A stretch of DNA of 64,000 nucleotides from Lonicera japonica (GCA_021464415.1 CM038468.1:25573325-25637324); one strand, 5' to 3'; positions 45,501 to 60,000 are shown, counted from the stretch's first letter. Notes: a model not told the origin generated them from the letters alone. A program made the numbers and translations.

Positions 45501-47759
45501 TGAACTTAAGAGATTTGGCATTAAAAATAGGGGGCAATGTCAAAAAAAGTCCTTAATTTTTACTGATTGCAACTAAGTAATCACAGAAGTCCAAAAATCC
45601 ACTGATGCAATGCAAAATTAACATTAACAACTGCTAATGATTTTTAATACCCGAGCTGTGAAAGAGAACGATTTATATTCCCAGCTTCCTTTAACCGCTC
45701 TCCAGCTGCACCAGTTAGCTTCTGTCTTTCCGATCCAGCAAGATCAACAAGATTTATTCTACTTGTTTTAAAGCAGCTCAAACCATCTGCAACACTCTAG
45801 ATTATTGAAGATTAAATTAGACTACATTTAGCAAAAAATCTAATCAAAAAATCAAGAAACTAAAACTATGCCATTTCCTCATAGAAAAGAAAAGTGTATA
45901 TATAATTCTCTAATCTAACAAATAACTAGATAATAATCTGTCCTCCCAATCCATGATTGATACCTTGCATCGTGATTCAACAACACAAGTAAACACACTA
46001 TGTGAACGCGAACTCTCGGCATTTATACTTGTTGCACCAGTCCTCCTATTTGACAAACCCTGCATCAATATTATGTTAAGTTATATAATTAATATGAATA
46101 AAAAATAAAGTGCGCACTAGTAGTTCAAGATCAAATATAGATTAATGCAAAGGAGGAGACACAGTTGTATCTCTTGTTCATATCATCTTGCGCCTCACAA
46201 CTGGGATTCAATTATGTTAGTACAGGTAGGCATTACTTTAAATCAGCACACGTCATTTGAGAAGAAAGCAAAATTAGCCGTTCCAACATTTGCTATAAGA
46301 CCAATAAGTCAGGCATTTCACACTTGCTTGTATCAAGGCTAAGTAAAAATTAATGCCAAAAAATGGGAGTTGTAGACTTGTTTTACCATAGAATTAAGAA
46401 AACTGACAGTTTAGTTTAGCATTAAATTTGCAAGATTCCAACAAAAAGTTACAGGAAAGAAGTAGAATAAAACCCCAAGAAGATTAAGTGTCTTGTGTTT
46501 CTCATGCAGTTTACTTTCTTGTTCTGTAACCGTTACACAATAAAATGCTATACTATAAATTGTAAATCAAATACAGGCCAACGGATTCACCAAATTGATC
46601 AGCAACAGACACAACAAAATTCCATTCAGATTTCACTCCTTATATTGCCTTTGAGGAATCACAAAACCCTAAACATGAGAGAAAGCATAAAAGATGTTCA
46701 AACCTTTTATCAAAAGCTGTGTAACATCTTCATAGTGCTCACACATTCCTCTGTCAAATTTTCAACATAAACACCAGTTTTGACATCTTCTCTTATCTGA
46801 AAGGAAAATGCCAATGTTTGAAAGAAATTGTAGAAAACCAGATGGATAATGGGTGTACAGCATTCAAACAATATTATTTATATAATATCCTTTACCTGGG
46901 GTTCCCTTGACTTGGATCCAATAAATCGGTGATTTGTTCATTGTAAATCTGTAAACACGTAATTTGAGGATTAAGTGGAGTGGCGTGAAGTAATTAATGT
47001 CATGTACATCATTTGCGCATAATAAGAGTACAACCTCAAGAAAGGAACAGCGACATTGATATCTGAGTTGCTTGTCAGCATGCTTTTCTTGCTCCTACAA
47101 TAAAAATGGTCATTGATAAAAAATTGAATGAAACCACATAAATAATAATAAATTATGATGATATCACATATAGCCTAACCATCTTTTTTTGTAATGCAGA
47201 ATATAAAGTCACACCTCGTTTATGCGAGAAAAAAGTTGCTGAAAGACTCGAGGTGTTAAACCTTGCTGGTCACTAGATAGGTTCTCGTGCAACAAGCGTT
47301 TGCTGGTCCCATATTGTTACGTCTTCCCTCCCAGTCTAATAATTACAATTCAGAGTATATGAATGATGTATAACAGACACAAATCATGACATTATAATAT
47401 ATACATTTGGTTAAGTCAAGCAGGTAACTGTCGTATGCAAAAACAGAACTGTTGAACCCAGCAAGACAGTTTTCAACAAGCGGAGCTCCAACAAACTGGT
47501 ATATGTCTTGCTGAAATTTACCAAAATAAAAAATGGACACAGATAATATAAGTATTTTTACGTATAATCATCAAAATTTGTTTCAGTAGTCAACAGAAGA
47601 AAGCAAATAACAAGAGTTTACCTGTGTTGATTCTGCATCTGCAACAGAATCAAATGTAAATGTCTGTCCATGAATCGACAAAGAGTCGCCAGATACTTTC
47701 TGGACTATCATATCTCCTTCTTCTCATATTTATTAGGTGGCCGCATTCGCACTATAAAC
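39594..47759 (-). pseudogene. KIN12A/B: Kinesin-12 (PAKRP1-like), left copy, broken and lacking exon 1
   Basis: Exons 2 to 16 of the right copy can be found here (exon 16 at 39594-39923, 15 at 40456-41240, 14 at 41579-41731, 13 at 41812-41910, 12 at 42246-43411, 11 at 43782-43911, 10 at 44234-44383, 9 at 45652-45797, 8 at 45965-46060, 7 at 46704-46796, 6 at 46896-46948, 5 at 47035-47094, 4 at 47215-47335, 2 at 47622-47759). Lesions: one base lost near 40627; one lost near 42581; one lost at 42840; one gained near 42953; compensating +1/-1 in exon 7 causing a stop; -1 in exon 6; five bases lost in exon 4, destroying the P-loop; exon 3 donor lost; +1/-1 in exon 2. Exon 1 would lie in or beyond the gap. 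A real pseudogene and poor consensus sequence are both possible; the pattern favours the latter. Confidence 0.8.
43561..43618 (+). mobile_element. SINE-like (tRNA-derived) head in kinesin intron 11
   Basis: TGGCCTAGTGG at 43561 and GGTTCGAATCT at 43608 match polymerase III A and B boxes at nearly tRNA spacing, on the strand opposite to the gene. The body between them does not fold as a tRNA by eye. The duplicate is at 55009-55066. Confidence 0.45.
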
Positions 47760-48276
47760 CTAAATTTTATGACAGTGACAACGGAATCAGTAAAGAACTA
47801 AACATTACATTTTGTTTCACAAAGTAGGCTTCATTATGCTGCTCCTACTGATGCCAAATTACCATAGCCTTCGCTCTAATGAAAAGTAAATCCAGAGAAA
47901 AAATGTATCAACATTTAACGAGAACAGAAAATGAAATCTGAATATTCTGGTCTTATTGCAACATTTTCCCAAAAGTTAAAAATTACATTTCAAAATAAGA
48001 AGATAAGGGCAAAATTGTCCAAATAACATTCCTTTGGCATTCAAATGAAACAACACTTGGTTACATGACATTCAGAGCCAGAGAAACCAAAGTTGTCTTA
48101 TTTAAAAAACATTAACATTTACATTCAGTTTCTCTAGAACAGTTCCGGAGAACTCCGACTTTTAGTCTTCAAGTTATAACAAAACAAACACACATCGCTT
48201 CGCATGAAAAAAAAAAAAGAATTGAAAAATTATTTCGAAAAACCTTAACCCAGAAAGGTTATTCCCAAAAGACCTT

Positions 48277-48376
48277 NNNNNNNNNNNNNNNNNNNNNNNN
48301 NNNNNNNNNNNNNNNNNNNNNNNNNNNNNNNNNNNNNNNNNNNNNNNNNNNNNNNNNNNNNNNNNNNNNNNNNNNN
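48277..48376. other. Assembly gap, exactly 100 N
   Basis: A round-number run of N is the usual placeholder for a join of unknown length. It lies precisely between the two copies of the 11.4-kb duplication. Confidence 0.99.
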
Positions 48377-48632
48377 ACTGATCAATTTTTTCACATTTTG
48401 TTACTGTATAACCAATGGGAATTTAACCCCTGCTGTCAGCAGAGGTGAATTATAGTACTTCTTAACAACGGAGCCGCATATCATTCTTTTAATATTTTCT
48501 CCTTAAAATGACGTATATGCAAGTTGCGCGTGTAAGAAAATCAGGTATATATAGGAAATTGTGTGTACAAAGAAGATGGTGTATAAGTTTGATATATTGT
48601 GGCTAACTTTGATGAATGTTTGTGTTGTAAAG

Positions 48633-50125
48633 GATTAAATAAAATCCCAAAGATGAAGCCGGCCCGCAAGTTGGTTTTTGAAGAGAAAGCTAGTTGTTCA
48701 AGAAATTCTAATGATGGAGGAGAACATGGACATCCTTCTTTCAGTTCGACTTTGACAGCATCTAATATTAACATCAACGTAATGGTGAGCAATATAATTA
48801 TTTTAGAACTTATATGACACGATAACTGTACACGAATTTTGAGCTTTATTAGTGCTGATTAAGTTTATAAAGAAAAACATTATATTTCTTATCTTTGAAA
48901 TTTGAATTGTCTTTTCACTTTGAAACATTTTCAGTTTGGCAAGAAAAGGAATCCCTCACAGTTTTTGGTAGGAAAAGCCTGACTTTCAATATCATGAATC
49001 AGCCAAATCGATCACACTGACTTGACTCATCACTTGAGCCAAGTCTGTCTGATTTGGCTAATTCATGAAAGTGAGGGGTTGGGGAAAACTATTTGTACCT
49101 TCTCCACATTGAATGTTGTTTGATACTTTATTTTAAAATTGCATATTATAAGGTGTGCACGGATTCGCAAATGGAGTATGAAGTTTCAAAATAATATACC
49201 ATTTTATTGTTGCAGTATATTCCAATGGAGTTTGCTAGGACCAATGGTTTAACAAATAGAAAGTGTGAGATGATTATGAAAGATGAAAAGGGAAGGTCAT
49301 GGCCTATGAGATTGAGGCATAATGGAAGTCATGTTTCTGTTAGTAAAGGATTTCATGAATTCCATACTGCAAATGGCTTAAAAGAAGGAGATTCATTCAT
49401 CATCCAACTGCTCCAAAATGGAAACAAGCCCCTTATGAATTTCCTTGGTAATCTCTCTCTCTCTCTCTCTCATTCGGGTACACAATTTTTTCAAATTACG
49501 ATTTTAATTCACGCATAAGCTAATAAGCTGCATCAGAACCGCACAGGTGGGTTGTCTCTCCCTGGATTTGAAATTTTTTTCCTACATTTAGGGTATTTTT
49601 TGACAAAAAAAAATTATATAATTTATATATATAGGGACATGTGTAGAACTTGAAATTTGAGGATGTGTGTTAGGAGTCCAAACTTCAAGGGTCAAGTGAA
49701 ACTTTAAAATTACTTTAACCAATTAATATATCCGCACCTCGCGGTACACGTACATAACTATTTTTCCTCTTTTCTGAGTTCTCTCACTCAGTCCACTGTC
49801 CAACAATTCGTTCTCCTCCTTTCACTTCTTCTTCACTTCTCTAGTTCTCTCATACAAGCCCGTCCACTGCCCACAGTGCACCGTGGCACTGCCCCTGCCC
49901 ACTGCCCACACACTATTAATTTCTCTTGAGAAGGAGGAAGTGTTACAATACTTTTAAAATATGAAATCCCGTAAAATATACATCAACTATTAATTATGGT
50001 CTCTAAATGTAGAACAAATATATAATTTTACGGCCACACGTGTTGAAATTTGAGCAGGTATTCGTGAACACAAAATTGGCATAGTAGAAGGAAAGAAGCA
50101 GATCAAAAGAGAGCGAAAATACTAA
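48633..50125 (+). pseudogene. REM-B exons 5 to 7, second copy (partial gene)
   Basis: Exons 48633-48784, 49216-49447 and 50058-50125 match REM-B exons 5 to 7 with open frames and good splice sites, encoding the third B3 domain and the basic tail. Exons 1 to 4 are cut off by the gap. If the duplication is an assembly artefact, this is REM-B itself seen twice; if it is real, it is a 5'-truncated gene or one whose start lies in the gap. Confidence 0.8.
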
Positions 50126-51041
50126 GGCACACTCAACCATATCTTAGTGTATTTTGAAGCAAAGGTATACCTCCTTTTTAGTTTGTATAATATATGACTT
50201 TTGTGGGACGATCTTTTTGGTAAGTTGTGGGACTTTCTTTTGGGCACAAGTGTAACCTGTTGAATATTAATTACTATAAATATAGGGCAAGATTTTTTGA
50301 GGCCGGATTTATCGACGTCTCAATTGACTCGCAAATGCATTAAGAAAGCAGGAACTCGCAATAAATAGTCTATTCATGACTTAGCCCATTTAGTCGGGCA
50401 ATAAAAGGGAGTCATGTTAACTCTCACCCGAGAAATGTTAACCAATCAAAAATCAATGTTTTTCTAGATATTATTGAAAAGGAAGATTTGTACACGGAAA
50501 ATAATTCAATTTCACAAAATTCTGACATAAAAACAGTTTTTTCTATGAGAAATAAAAATTGGGGATCGAGGTGGTTTTTGTATTACATGAAGAATTGAAA
50601 ATTAGGCTTTACCAAGTCGTACAATGGAATTGATTTTGGAAAATTATACAATCAAACACCACTAAAGAACTAAACATGGAAAATATAAAACTACAAGCAT
50701 TTTTCATTGTGTTATCAAACACACCCTTTAGAAACATAAACATGCCAAGCTTTATACGTAGGTAATTGTGAACTTTGGCTTGGGAAAAAATGAATAGAAT
50801 CATTTTCCATTCATTCAATTCTTATGATATGGAAGAAGAATCCATAGTGAATACAAAGCAGAACAAGACTACAACCAATACAAACAAATTGGTGATCCCA
50901 ACTGATGATTTTCCCTGTAAAAAAAAAAATACGCCAAAAACTGCTACAATCACAGTACACACATGTATATATATCTATATAAACAACAGAAAATGTTGGT
51001 AGTACACACAAATTTGTTCGCCATTATAATATCCTGTCCCT

Positions 51042-54000
51042 CTATATGTTGCACCGGTCGTAGCCGGAGAACCAAGATGGCTCTGCTAGTTTCGATATCT
51101 CCCCTTCTCCAACTTTATAAACTTGCTCAAATTCCACTCTCCATTGCTCATCACCATTACTATGGGCCACCACTGAATCGTATTTGGCCACAACCGGTTC
51201 ATCATAAACGGGATCATCAAAAATGGGTGGCTGTAATGCTGCTTCTTTAGGCAAACGGGATTCAGCAAGTAACTGATTCAAAGTGGTGATCTCCTTTTCG
51301 TGTTTTTTCTTCAGTTTATCAATCTGTTTGTACGCCTTCTCAGCTTCTTGCTCAGCCTCTGCTGCATGTGCCTGCAATTTTTTTGAGATTTCTTAGACAA
51401 CTCCAAATTAAATAATTACTGTGTTGAATTTCATAGATTATTAAGCTCTTGTTTTCGGATACTCCTCCCTGCCAAATTAAGAGTTCACGATTCCTTTTTG
51501 GGATGTTTCATATTAATCAACAGACTCTTAACTACGGACAGAGGGAGTACTTCATAATAAGCTTTTCAAGACACAAATTGCATGTACCATTCTCTGTCGC
51601 TAAAATGTCACAATCCGGGAAATTGGGGTTGGCAGCTGGGCTCCCCCCATCCCAAATTTAAGTTTCCATGTGACTTTCATATTTCTAAGAATTCAGTAAT
51701 TCACTAGTTTCATCACTACCAAATGTTTAAAACAAGAACTTGTTTCTTATTGTGAGTTTTGGTACACTAATTATCTTTTGAAAAGGAAAGTGGACTCTTA
51801 GTTTGGGATGAAGGGCGTAAAAGACTAAATAATACACATGATGAAGGATGCAAAAGAAAACCGAACAAACATAATACGTCAACAGAGCAACAATAATACT
51901 CACCTGGGCAGCAGCAACAATTTCTTCAGCTTCTTTAAGCCGGACGAGTAATTCACCGGCAGCCTGTACAGCTTCTGCAGTATCCCTCAATTGAGCCTGA
52001 AGCCCTTTGTTCTCATCCTTTAGATACCGTCTCTCTTTCTCTCTCTCCACTTTTAGAGCAGAAATCTCTGCCGCTAACGCGTTTATGAACTTAGACTCAG
52101 CACCCCTAACTCCAGCTTTAGCCGCTGCTTTCTTCACATCATCTATTCCCTCTTGCATCTTTCTGTGCCTCATAAGTAGTTGTATATGTTTCTCCTCGAG
52201 ATCTACATATTGTTCAAGTAAACGTGCATGGCCCTGCATTGCCATTTGCATTGCTTCCTTCAATTCTTCTGAACATTCTTTCTCCATTTTGAGTTCTTGC
52301 TTTTGTTTTTCAGTAACCGAGCGGTTAGCTTCTAGCTCAATTCTCAATTCTTCTGCTAGAGAGATCCACTTGCTCTCAGCTTCATTCCATTGATTCCTTT
52401 CCAGTTCGAGTTTCCTCTCAGTACTGTCCTCAGTCGTCTCTGTAATTGTGCACAACATTGGAGTGGGCTCGCATAATTGTAGAAAAGGACTTCGTTTTCG
52501 AGCCAACTTAGGTGAAGTGTCTATATAGTATTGTAGTTGGCTTCGTAGGTCTTGAATTTCTTCGACTAGTACGTCCCTTTCACCCATATCGAAGAAGTTC
52601 CGATAATGTTCTAGCTCATTTTGAACTCTTTTTAGCTCAATTTTCGTGCTTAGAACTTCGGGGTGATTTTCATACTTTTCCTTCAAAAGCTGTTTTACCA
52701 AATGGAACATGGATAACAACAGAGATAAGTACTAAAACAATTGAGGTCAGTTTGTTCAAAAACAGTTGGATTACAAAAACAATTGATTTTTGTGATAAGC
52801 TGAAAAAACTAGAAGGTGATTTGAAGAGATATTTTTAATCTTTTCTTCCTTTTACATAGAAAATTTTTCTTGCCCATCATCCCCCAAAGAATTGGATTCC
52901 ATAGAAAAACCACATAAGTAATTGAACTCTCATAAATATTACTATTGTTTCAATCATTTTCCAACTTTTTACAAACACAACCTAAAATTATGAAATTTTA
53001 CTGATCAAAGTGAAAATAAATGCATACCATATGCTCATTTTTCAGTGATAGTAATTCATCGTCAACAAATTCCTCGGAAGATAAAATACCATCCATGAGG
53101 CTCTCGAGGCGAATGATTTTATCTTCCCGTGTTTGCCCAATTATAGCATTGCATTCCCTCTCATGTTTGTACTGTTGAACCTGTTATTGATGGCCAAAAA
53201 TTATCAAATGGAGGAAAAGGATTTCATCATTCTGATCTGGTCTAACAATAGAAAACCTACCAAACGATTAAGGTGCATAATTTCAGAATTTTGCTTTGTG
53301 CAGAACTCTTCAATTGCCATCTCTCTCCTTATTGCCCCTGCCAAAACCTTTTCTACAGCCTGCCAGATAATAAATTGTTAAACATACAAAACAGTCAAGA
53401 GCGTAATTTTAAGAGTCCATTTGATAAAAAGTTGGAAAATGATTGAAACACTGCTTATGTTTATGATAAATTGGACAAAAGGATGAATGATTGGTGAGAT
53501 GTTGTTCATCTTCTGCTTACTTTTCACCGAAAAAATTTCTTTCCCACCACCCAAAGAAATTTTGTTCCATAGAAAATAGAACATCTCATCAAATTACTCC
53601 TCTTTTTCAACTTCTCGTAAAAATTACTAGTGTTTTCAATCATTTTAACGCCCTAAGTGCCCAAAATTTCATGGGGGATGCCTACAAACGTACTCTGGGA
53701 ACTTGCTTCATGGACTTGTCAGCTAGATGAGACCCATCAACAGGTACTAACATGAACTTGTCGGCTAGATGAGACCCATCAACAGGTACTAACATGGACT
53801 GGTCGGCTAGATGAGACCCATCAACAGGTACTAACTGCATATTTGAAACTTCATTACCATCTTTAGGCTCTTGAGAGTTCTTGCATTTACTGCACAAATA
53901 TTCCGACAAATCCTCTTCCACCAACTCATCATCTTGAAGAAGAGTTTGAACACCCACATCGACTTTGTGAACAAGTACTGGCTTAATATCTGCAGGTTTG

Positions 54001-57000
54001 TAAGAAAACCTGAACGCTGACCTCCTCAAAACCGAACTCTGCCGATGACTGTCTATAATTTCAAGACCACGATGGAGACTAGCCGCCAAATTATCAGTTG
54101 GTTGAAAGCAACTTTTACTGCTTTGAGTAGACAGGGATTTCATACAGATGCTGCTATTTGAGGGCTTTGCACTGAGATCTTTCTGAGAAGCAGTTGACAT
54201 TGATGAAGTCCTAAGACTTTTTCTGCTGTCATTATTAGCTCTTGGTGAAACACTTGGAGTTGGAGATTCAAGAACAGGGGATACATCACATGGAAATATG
54301 CTGAGGTTAGGAGGAACAAGATCATGTGAGCCATTTGGCGAAGCTTGGTTCTCACAGATATCAATCACTGGTTTTCTAGGTGATTCTTCATTCAGTAAAT
54401 TATTGGTGCAATTTTCAGCTTCAGTCTTTACAAAACATGATGTATTCATACATGATTCCTGACAATGAGCAACAGAGATTTCTTGTTTGTCAACCTGTTT
54501 AAGAACTTCTTCTTCCATAGTGGCATCAGTATCCTCGGAATGTTGTTCTTCAATATACGGACTTTCAGATGTGTTTGGGTAAGGATCCACAGTGTCTTCT
54601 TTCGAGACCATAACTCTTGAATTTAAATCCAAAGTTTCTGCTTTACTTCCATTCAGAGCATCATTTTCTTCAATAGCTGCTACAGCTTCCTCAATAATTT
54701 CCATTTCTTCATCACTATCATCATCTACACGAGGTAACCCCATCGGACGATTAAGGCTGAACTTAAGGAGATTCAAGCTTCTACGAGCATTCCAACCTGT
54801 TAAGTGACCTCCGTTCAGGTCACTTTGGGCACCATTTGCTTTCATTCGAAGTAATTCATCCTGTCAAATATTTTATGTTAGAGAATGCTTTGTCTAATGT
54901 CATATTTGGTAACATATATTACTCACTAGCTTACCTTGAACACGTGATGTGTGTGCGATTTGTATATATATAGCATATTTGGGTAAAAGAATTGCACAAA
55001 AGTAGCAAGTGGCCTAGTGGATTGATGAGCATATGTCAAATTTACTTAGATGCAAAGGTTCGAATCTAGTCAGAAACATGTTTACTATGAAAAAAGAATA
55101 CTAGAGGGTTAAAATCAGCAATTCAAAATTGTGACACAGTTTCATGGCGGTTGAATTCCGCTTTGGCTTTGTAATATTAGATAAACAAAAATTAAAAGAA
55201 ATCTCTAAAAGAAATAGAAAGCGTGGAAACCTTTAGCTGTCGTATCACTTCACGCAAGACATTCACATCATCTTGCATTTCTTCATTGATAATTGCCTTG
55301 TTCTTAATAGCCTTTGCACGTTGTGCAAATCTCAGTGTACTAAAGGTCTCACTCTTACAGCTGCATCATCAACCCATGGAATTTCCATTTCAAGATTAGA
55401 GGCAAAAAGAAAGAATTTTTTTTACTTTGCCCCCCATTTTATATGCAAAATTTGACTTACCAACCCTGCATGCGGGGAATCTCACAGAGTTGCATAAAAA
55501 CAGGGGTTAAGTCAAAGGATTACGTTAATAGAACTAGACATTGCTCCCCAGTTTTACATAATTCTTTGAGATTCCTTTGCATATGGGCATGGTCTAATGA
55601 TTATGAAAACAATGGGTATGTCTAGTTTCGCATTAAGAACGGGGGGCAAAGTCCAAAAACCATAAAAAGAAAGGGAGGAAAGAGAGGTTTTGCCATCACC
55701 TTTGTGAGGGAGAAATTGCACAAACCATTGCTAGTTTTGAATTTCCACCAAGAGATTCCTGCAGTAAGAATGTCAATTTGGAATCTCGGTAAGGGATGTG
55801 CCTTTGCTTTCCTGTTTGGGAAACTTCAGCAAGAATGTTTATCAAGTTCCTGCAATTGTTCATCATAATGACAATCAGCACCAGAGACAACAAAAAATTG
55901 ACTTGGAAGAAGCTTGAATCAAAAGGTCATATTATGTATGTAAGGTTATACATGATATTCATTTAGCTTCACATCTTCAGGGGAAAATTAGGCCTAGGCA
56001 ATGGGCCGAGCTGGGCCTACCCAGCCCAATTTTTAAGGCCCACGTGCCTTTTTGGGGCTAAGATTTAACCAGTCAACAGGCAGGGCCAGGCCTAAGAGTT
56101 GAAGGCATATCCAAGGGCCACAGCCTGCCCATGGGCCTGCCCAAATGGGCTCTTTTCGGGACAATAGCTAGAATAATATTTCAGAAGGTCTTCTGTGAAA
56201 GAAAATCTTGAACAATGTACAAATTCTCCTCTATGGAAAAAACGCAATCATGAATCCCAGCCAATACAAGTTATTGGAAACAATACCCAACATGGAAAAT
56301 AAGGGGATGTCTATTCATTTATAAAGATGGAGAAATAAACCAGACGAACAATAACTAGATGCAGTGAAAATGGATGCTTTTTTTATTTTCAAGGAACATA
56401 AAATATAGAAGAAATTGGTTGCTTCAATTCATCAAGATCAGATACTTTTGAAGAAGCAAACTTCCAATATCGATTAAAGATGAGGTGCCCAAAAATGCGT
56501 CTTTACAGACTTTTCAATAATATGATATTTTTCGAGTTCAGAGCAAGGATTTCATTAAGTTATACTTTAATGCAACCAATATTGGCCAATTTATATTTTG
56601 GAACCAGTTTAACTTGGATGTTTTTGTTTAGACACAATATCAGCATGTCAGTTTATTTTTTTCCCCCTCCATATTACATTTACTTCAATACAAAAAAGTT
56701 CAAAGCACAATTGAAACTATATGCGTCAGTACAATAACTTAAGTGAAATAAACATCCTCCAATCCTTGCAATAACTTTACATGGCTTTTAAGTTTTAATT
56801 TTAATTAGACTCTCTACTAAATCACTACTCAATATCTTAGACTCTAGTGAGCTCTCTATCTTAACCTGTGTTCTCCACTATACAGCACATAACGTATATA
56901 TAACAACAGATTGCATTGAAATAATCACTTAGCTTGGGCTTTTTTTGACTTTGCCCACAATTTTATATGTGAACTTAAGAGATTTGGCATTAAAAATAGG

Positions 57001-60000
57001 GGGCAATGTCAAAAAAAGTCCTTAATTTTTACTGATTGCAACTAAGTAATCACAGAAGTCCAAAAATCCACTGATGCAATGCAAAATTAACATTAACAAC
57101 TGCTAATGATTTTTAATACCCGAGCTGTGAAAGAGAACGATTTATATTCCCAGCTTCCTTTAACCGCTCTCCAGCTGCACCAGTTAGCTTCTGTCTTTCC
57201 GATCCAGCAAGATCAACAAGATTTATTCTACTTGTTTTAAAGCAGCTCAAACCATCTGCAACACTCTAGATTATTGAAGATTAAATTAGACTACATTTAG
57301 CAAAAAATCTAATCAAAAAATCAAGAAACTAAAACTATGCCATTTCCTCATAGAAAAGAAAAGTGTATATATAATTCTCTAATCTAACAAATAACTAGAT
57401 AATAATCTGTCCTCCCAATCCATGATTGATACCTTGCATCGTGATTCAACAACACAAGTAAACACACTATGTGAACGCGAACTCTCGGCATTTATACTTG
57501 TTGCACCAGTCCTCCTATTTGACAAACCCTGCATCAATATTATGTTAAGTTATATAATTAATATGAATAAAAAATAAAGTGCGCACTAGTAGTTCAAGAT
57601 CAAATATAGATTAATGCCAAAGGAGGAGACACAGTTGTATCTCTTGTTCATATCATCTTGCGCCTCACAACTGGGATTCAATTATGTTAGTACAGGTAGG
57701 CATTACTTTAAATCAGCACACGTCATTTGAGAAGAAAGCAAAATTAGCCGTTCCAACATTTGCTATAAGAACCAATAAGTCAGGCATTTCACACTTGCTT
57801 GTATCAAGGCTAAGTAAAAATTAATGCCAAAAAATGGGAGTTGTAGACTTGTTTTACCATAGAATTAAGAAAACTGACAGTTTAGTTTAGCATTAAATTT
57901 GCAAGATTCCAACAAAAAGTTACAGGAAAGAAGTAGAATAAAACCCCAAGAAGATTAAGTGTCTTGTGTTTCTCATGCAGTTTACTTTCTTGTTCTGTAA
58001 CCGTTACACAATATAATGCTACTACTATAAATTGTAAATCAAATACAGGCCAACGGATTCACCAAATTGATCAGCAACAGAACACAACAAAACTTCCATT
58101 CAGATATTTCACTCCTTATATTGCCTTTGAGGAATCACAAAACCCTAAACATGAGAGAAGCATAAAAGATGTTCAAACCTTTATCAAAAGCTGTGTAACA
58201 TCCTTCATAGTGCTCACACATTCCTCTGTCAAATTTTCAACATAAACACCAGTTTTGACATCTTCTCTTATCTGAAAGGAAAATGCCAATGTTTGAAAGA
58301 AATTGTAAGAAAACCAGATGGATAATGGTGTACAGCATTCAAACAATATTATTTATATTATATCCTTTTACCTGGAGGTTCCCTTGACTTGGATCCAATA
58401 AATCGGTGATTTGTTCATTGTAAATCTGTAAACACGTAATTTGAGGGATTAAGTGGAGTGGAGTGAAGTAATTAATGTCATGTACATCATTTGCGCATAA
58501 TAAGAGTACCAACCTCAAGAAAGGAACAGCGACATTGATATCTGAGTTGCTTGTCAGCATGCTTTTCTTGCTCCTACAATAAAAATGGTCATTGCATAAA
58601 ATATTGAAACCACATATAATAATAAATTATGATGATATCACCATATAGCCTAACCATCTTTTTTTGTAATGCAGAATATAAAGTCACACCTCGTTTATGC
58701 GAGAAAAAAGTTGCTGAAAGACTCGAGGTGTTAAACCTTGCTGTTCACTAGATAGGTTCTCGTGCAACAAGCCGTTTGCTGGTCCCCATATTGTATACGT
58801 CTTTCCACTCCCAGTCTAATAATTACAATTCAGAGTATATGAATGATGTATAACAGACACAAATCATGACATTATAATATATACATTTGGTTAAGTCAAG
58901 CAGGTATACCTGTCCGTATGCAAAAACAGAACTGTTGAACCCAGCAAGACAGTTTTCAACAAGCGGAGCTCCAACAAACTGGTATATGTCTTGCTGAAAT
59001 TTACCAAAATAAAAAATGGAAACAGATAATATAAGTATTTTTACGTATTAATCATCAAAATTTGTTTCAGTAGTCAACAGAAGAAAGCAAATAACAAGAG
59101 TTTACCTGTGTTGATTCTGCATCTGCAACAGAATCAAATGTAAATGTCTGTCCATGAATCGACAAAGAGTCGCCAGATACTTTCTGGACTATCATATCTC
59201 CTTCTTCCTCATATTTATTAGGTGGCCGCATTCGCACTATAACCTAAATTTTATGACAGTGACAACAGGAATCAGTAAAGAACTAAACATTACATTTTGT
59301 TTCACAAAGTAGGCTTCATTATGCTGCTCCTACTGATGCCAAATACCATAGCCTTCGCTCTAATGAAAAGTAAATCCAGAGAAAAAATGTATCAACATTT
59401 AACGAGAACAGAAAATGAAATCTGAATATTCTGGTCTTATTGCAACATTTTCCCAAAAGTTAAAAATTACATTTCAAAATAAGAAGATAAGGGCAAAATT
59501 GTCCAAATAACATTCCTTTGGCATTCAAATGAAACAACACTTGTTACATGACATTCAGACAGAGAACAAAGAAATTTTTCATATTCAGTTTCCAGACTTC
59601 GGAACCAGTCTTTTAGTCTTCAGATTCATACAACAAAACAAACACACCCTTAGCATAAAAAACATTAACAGGTTACCAAAGCCTTTTGCTCTATGGAACA
59701 GTAAATCCGGAGCAAAAAAAGCATTAACAGTTGACCAAAGAGAAACTCGGATCTGAATGTTCTCGTCTTATTGCAATATTAACCCAGAATTTCAAATCTT
59801 AATGCACATCGCAGAAAATTCGAGTAATTGAAAAAAAAAAATTAGAATTTGAAAAATTATTTCGAAAAATTCCCTTAACTCCAGAATCAGAAGGGGTAGG
59901 TAATCCATTTAAATTCAGACTTTACTGTTTAGAAAAATGATCAAAGTAACATGTTCAAAGTATAAGAATTCAGATATTACATTCAGACAAGAAACAAACG

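Larger units (their letters stand above)
36950..48276. repeat. Left copy of an 11.4-kb near-identical direct duplication
   Basis: It matches 48377 to about 59905 through genes, introns and intergenic DNA. Differences are rare up to about 46000 and then rise steeply toward the gap, mostly one-base losses. The last 200 bases are heavily rearranged relative to the other copy, and about 180 bp of it are missing. This looks like a poor contig end. Confidence 0.92.
48377..59905. repeat. Right copy of the 11.4-kb direct duplication
   Basis: Its first base pairs with 36950. One visible difference is about 21 bp more in REM intron 5 (near 48800-48840). This copy has intact kinesin exons and continues beyond the duplication to exon 1 and the promoter. 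Confidence 0.92.
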
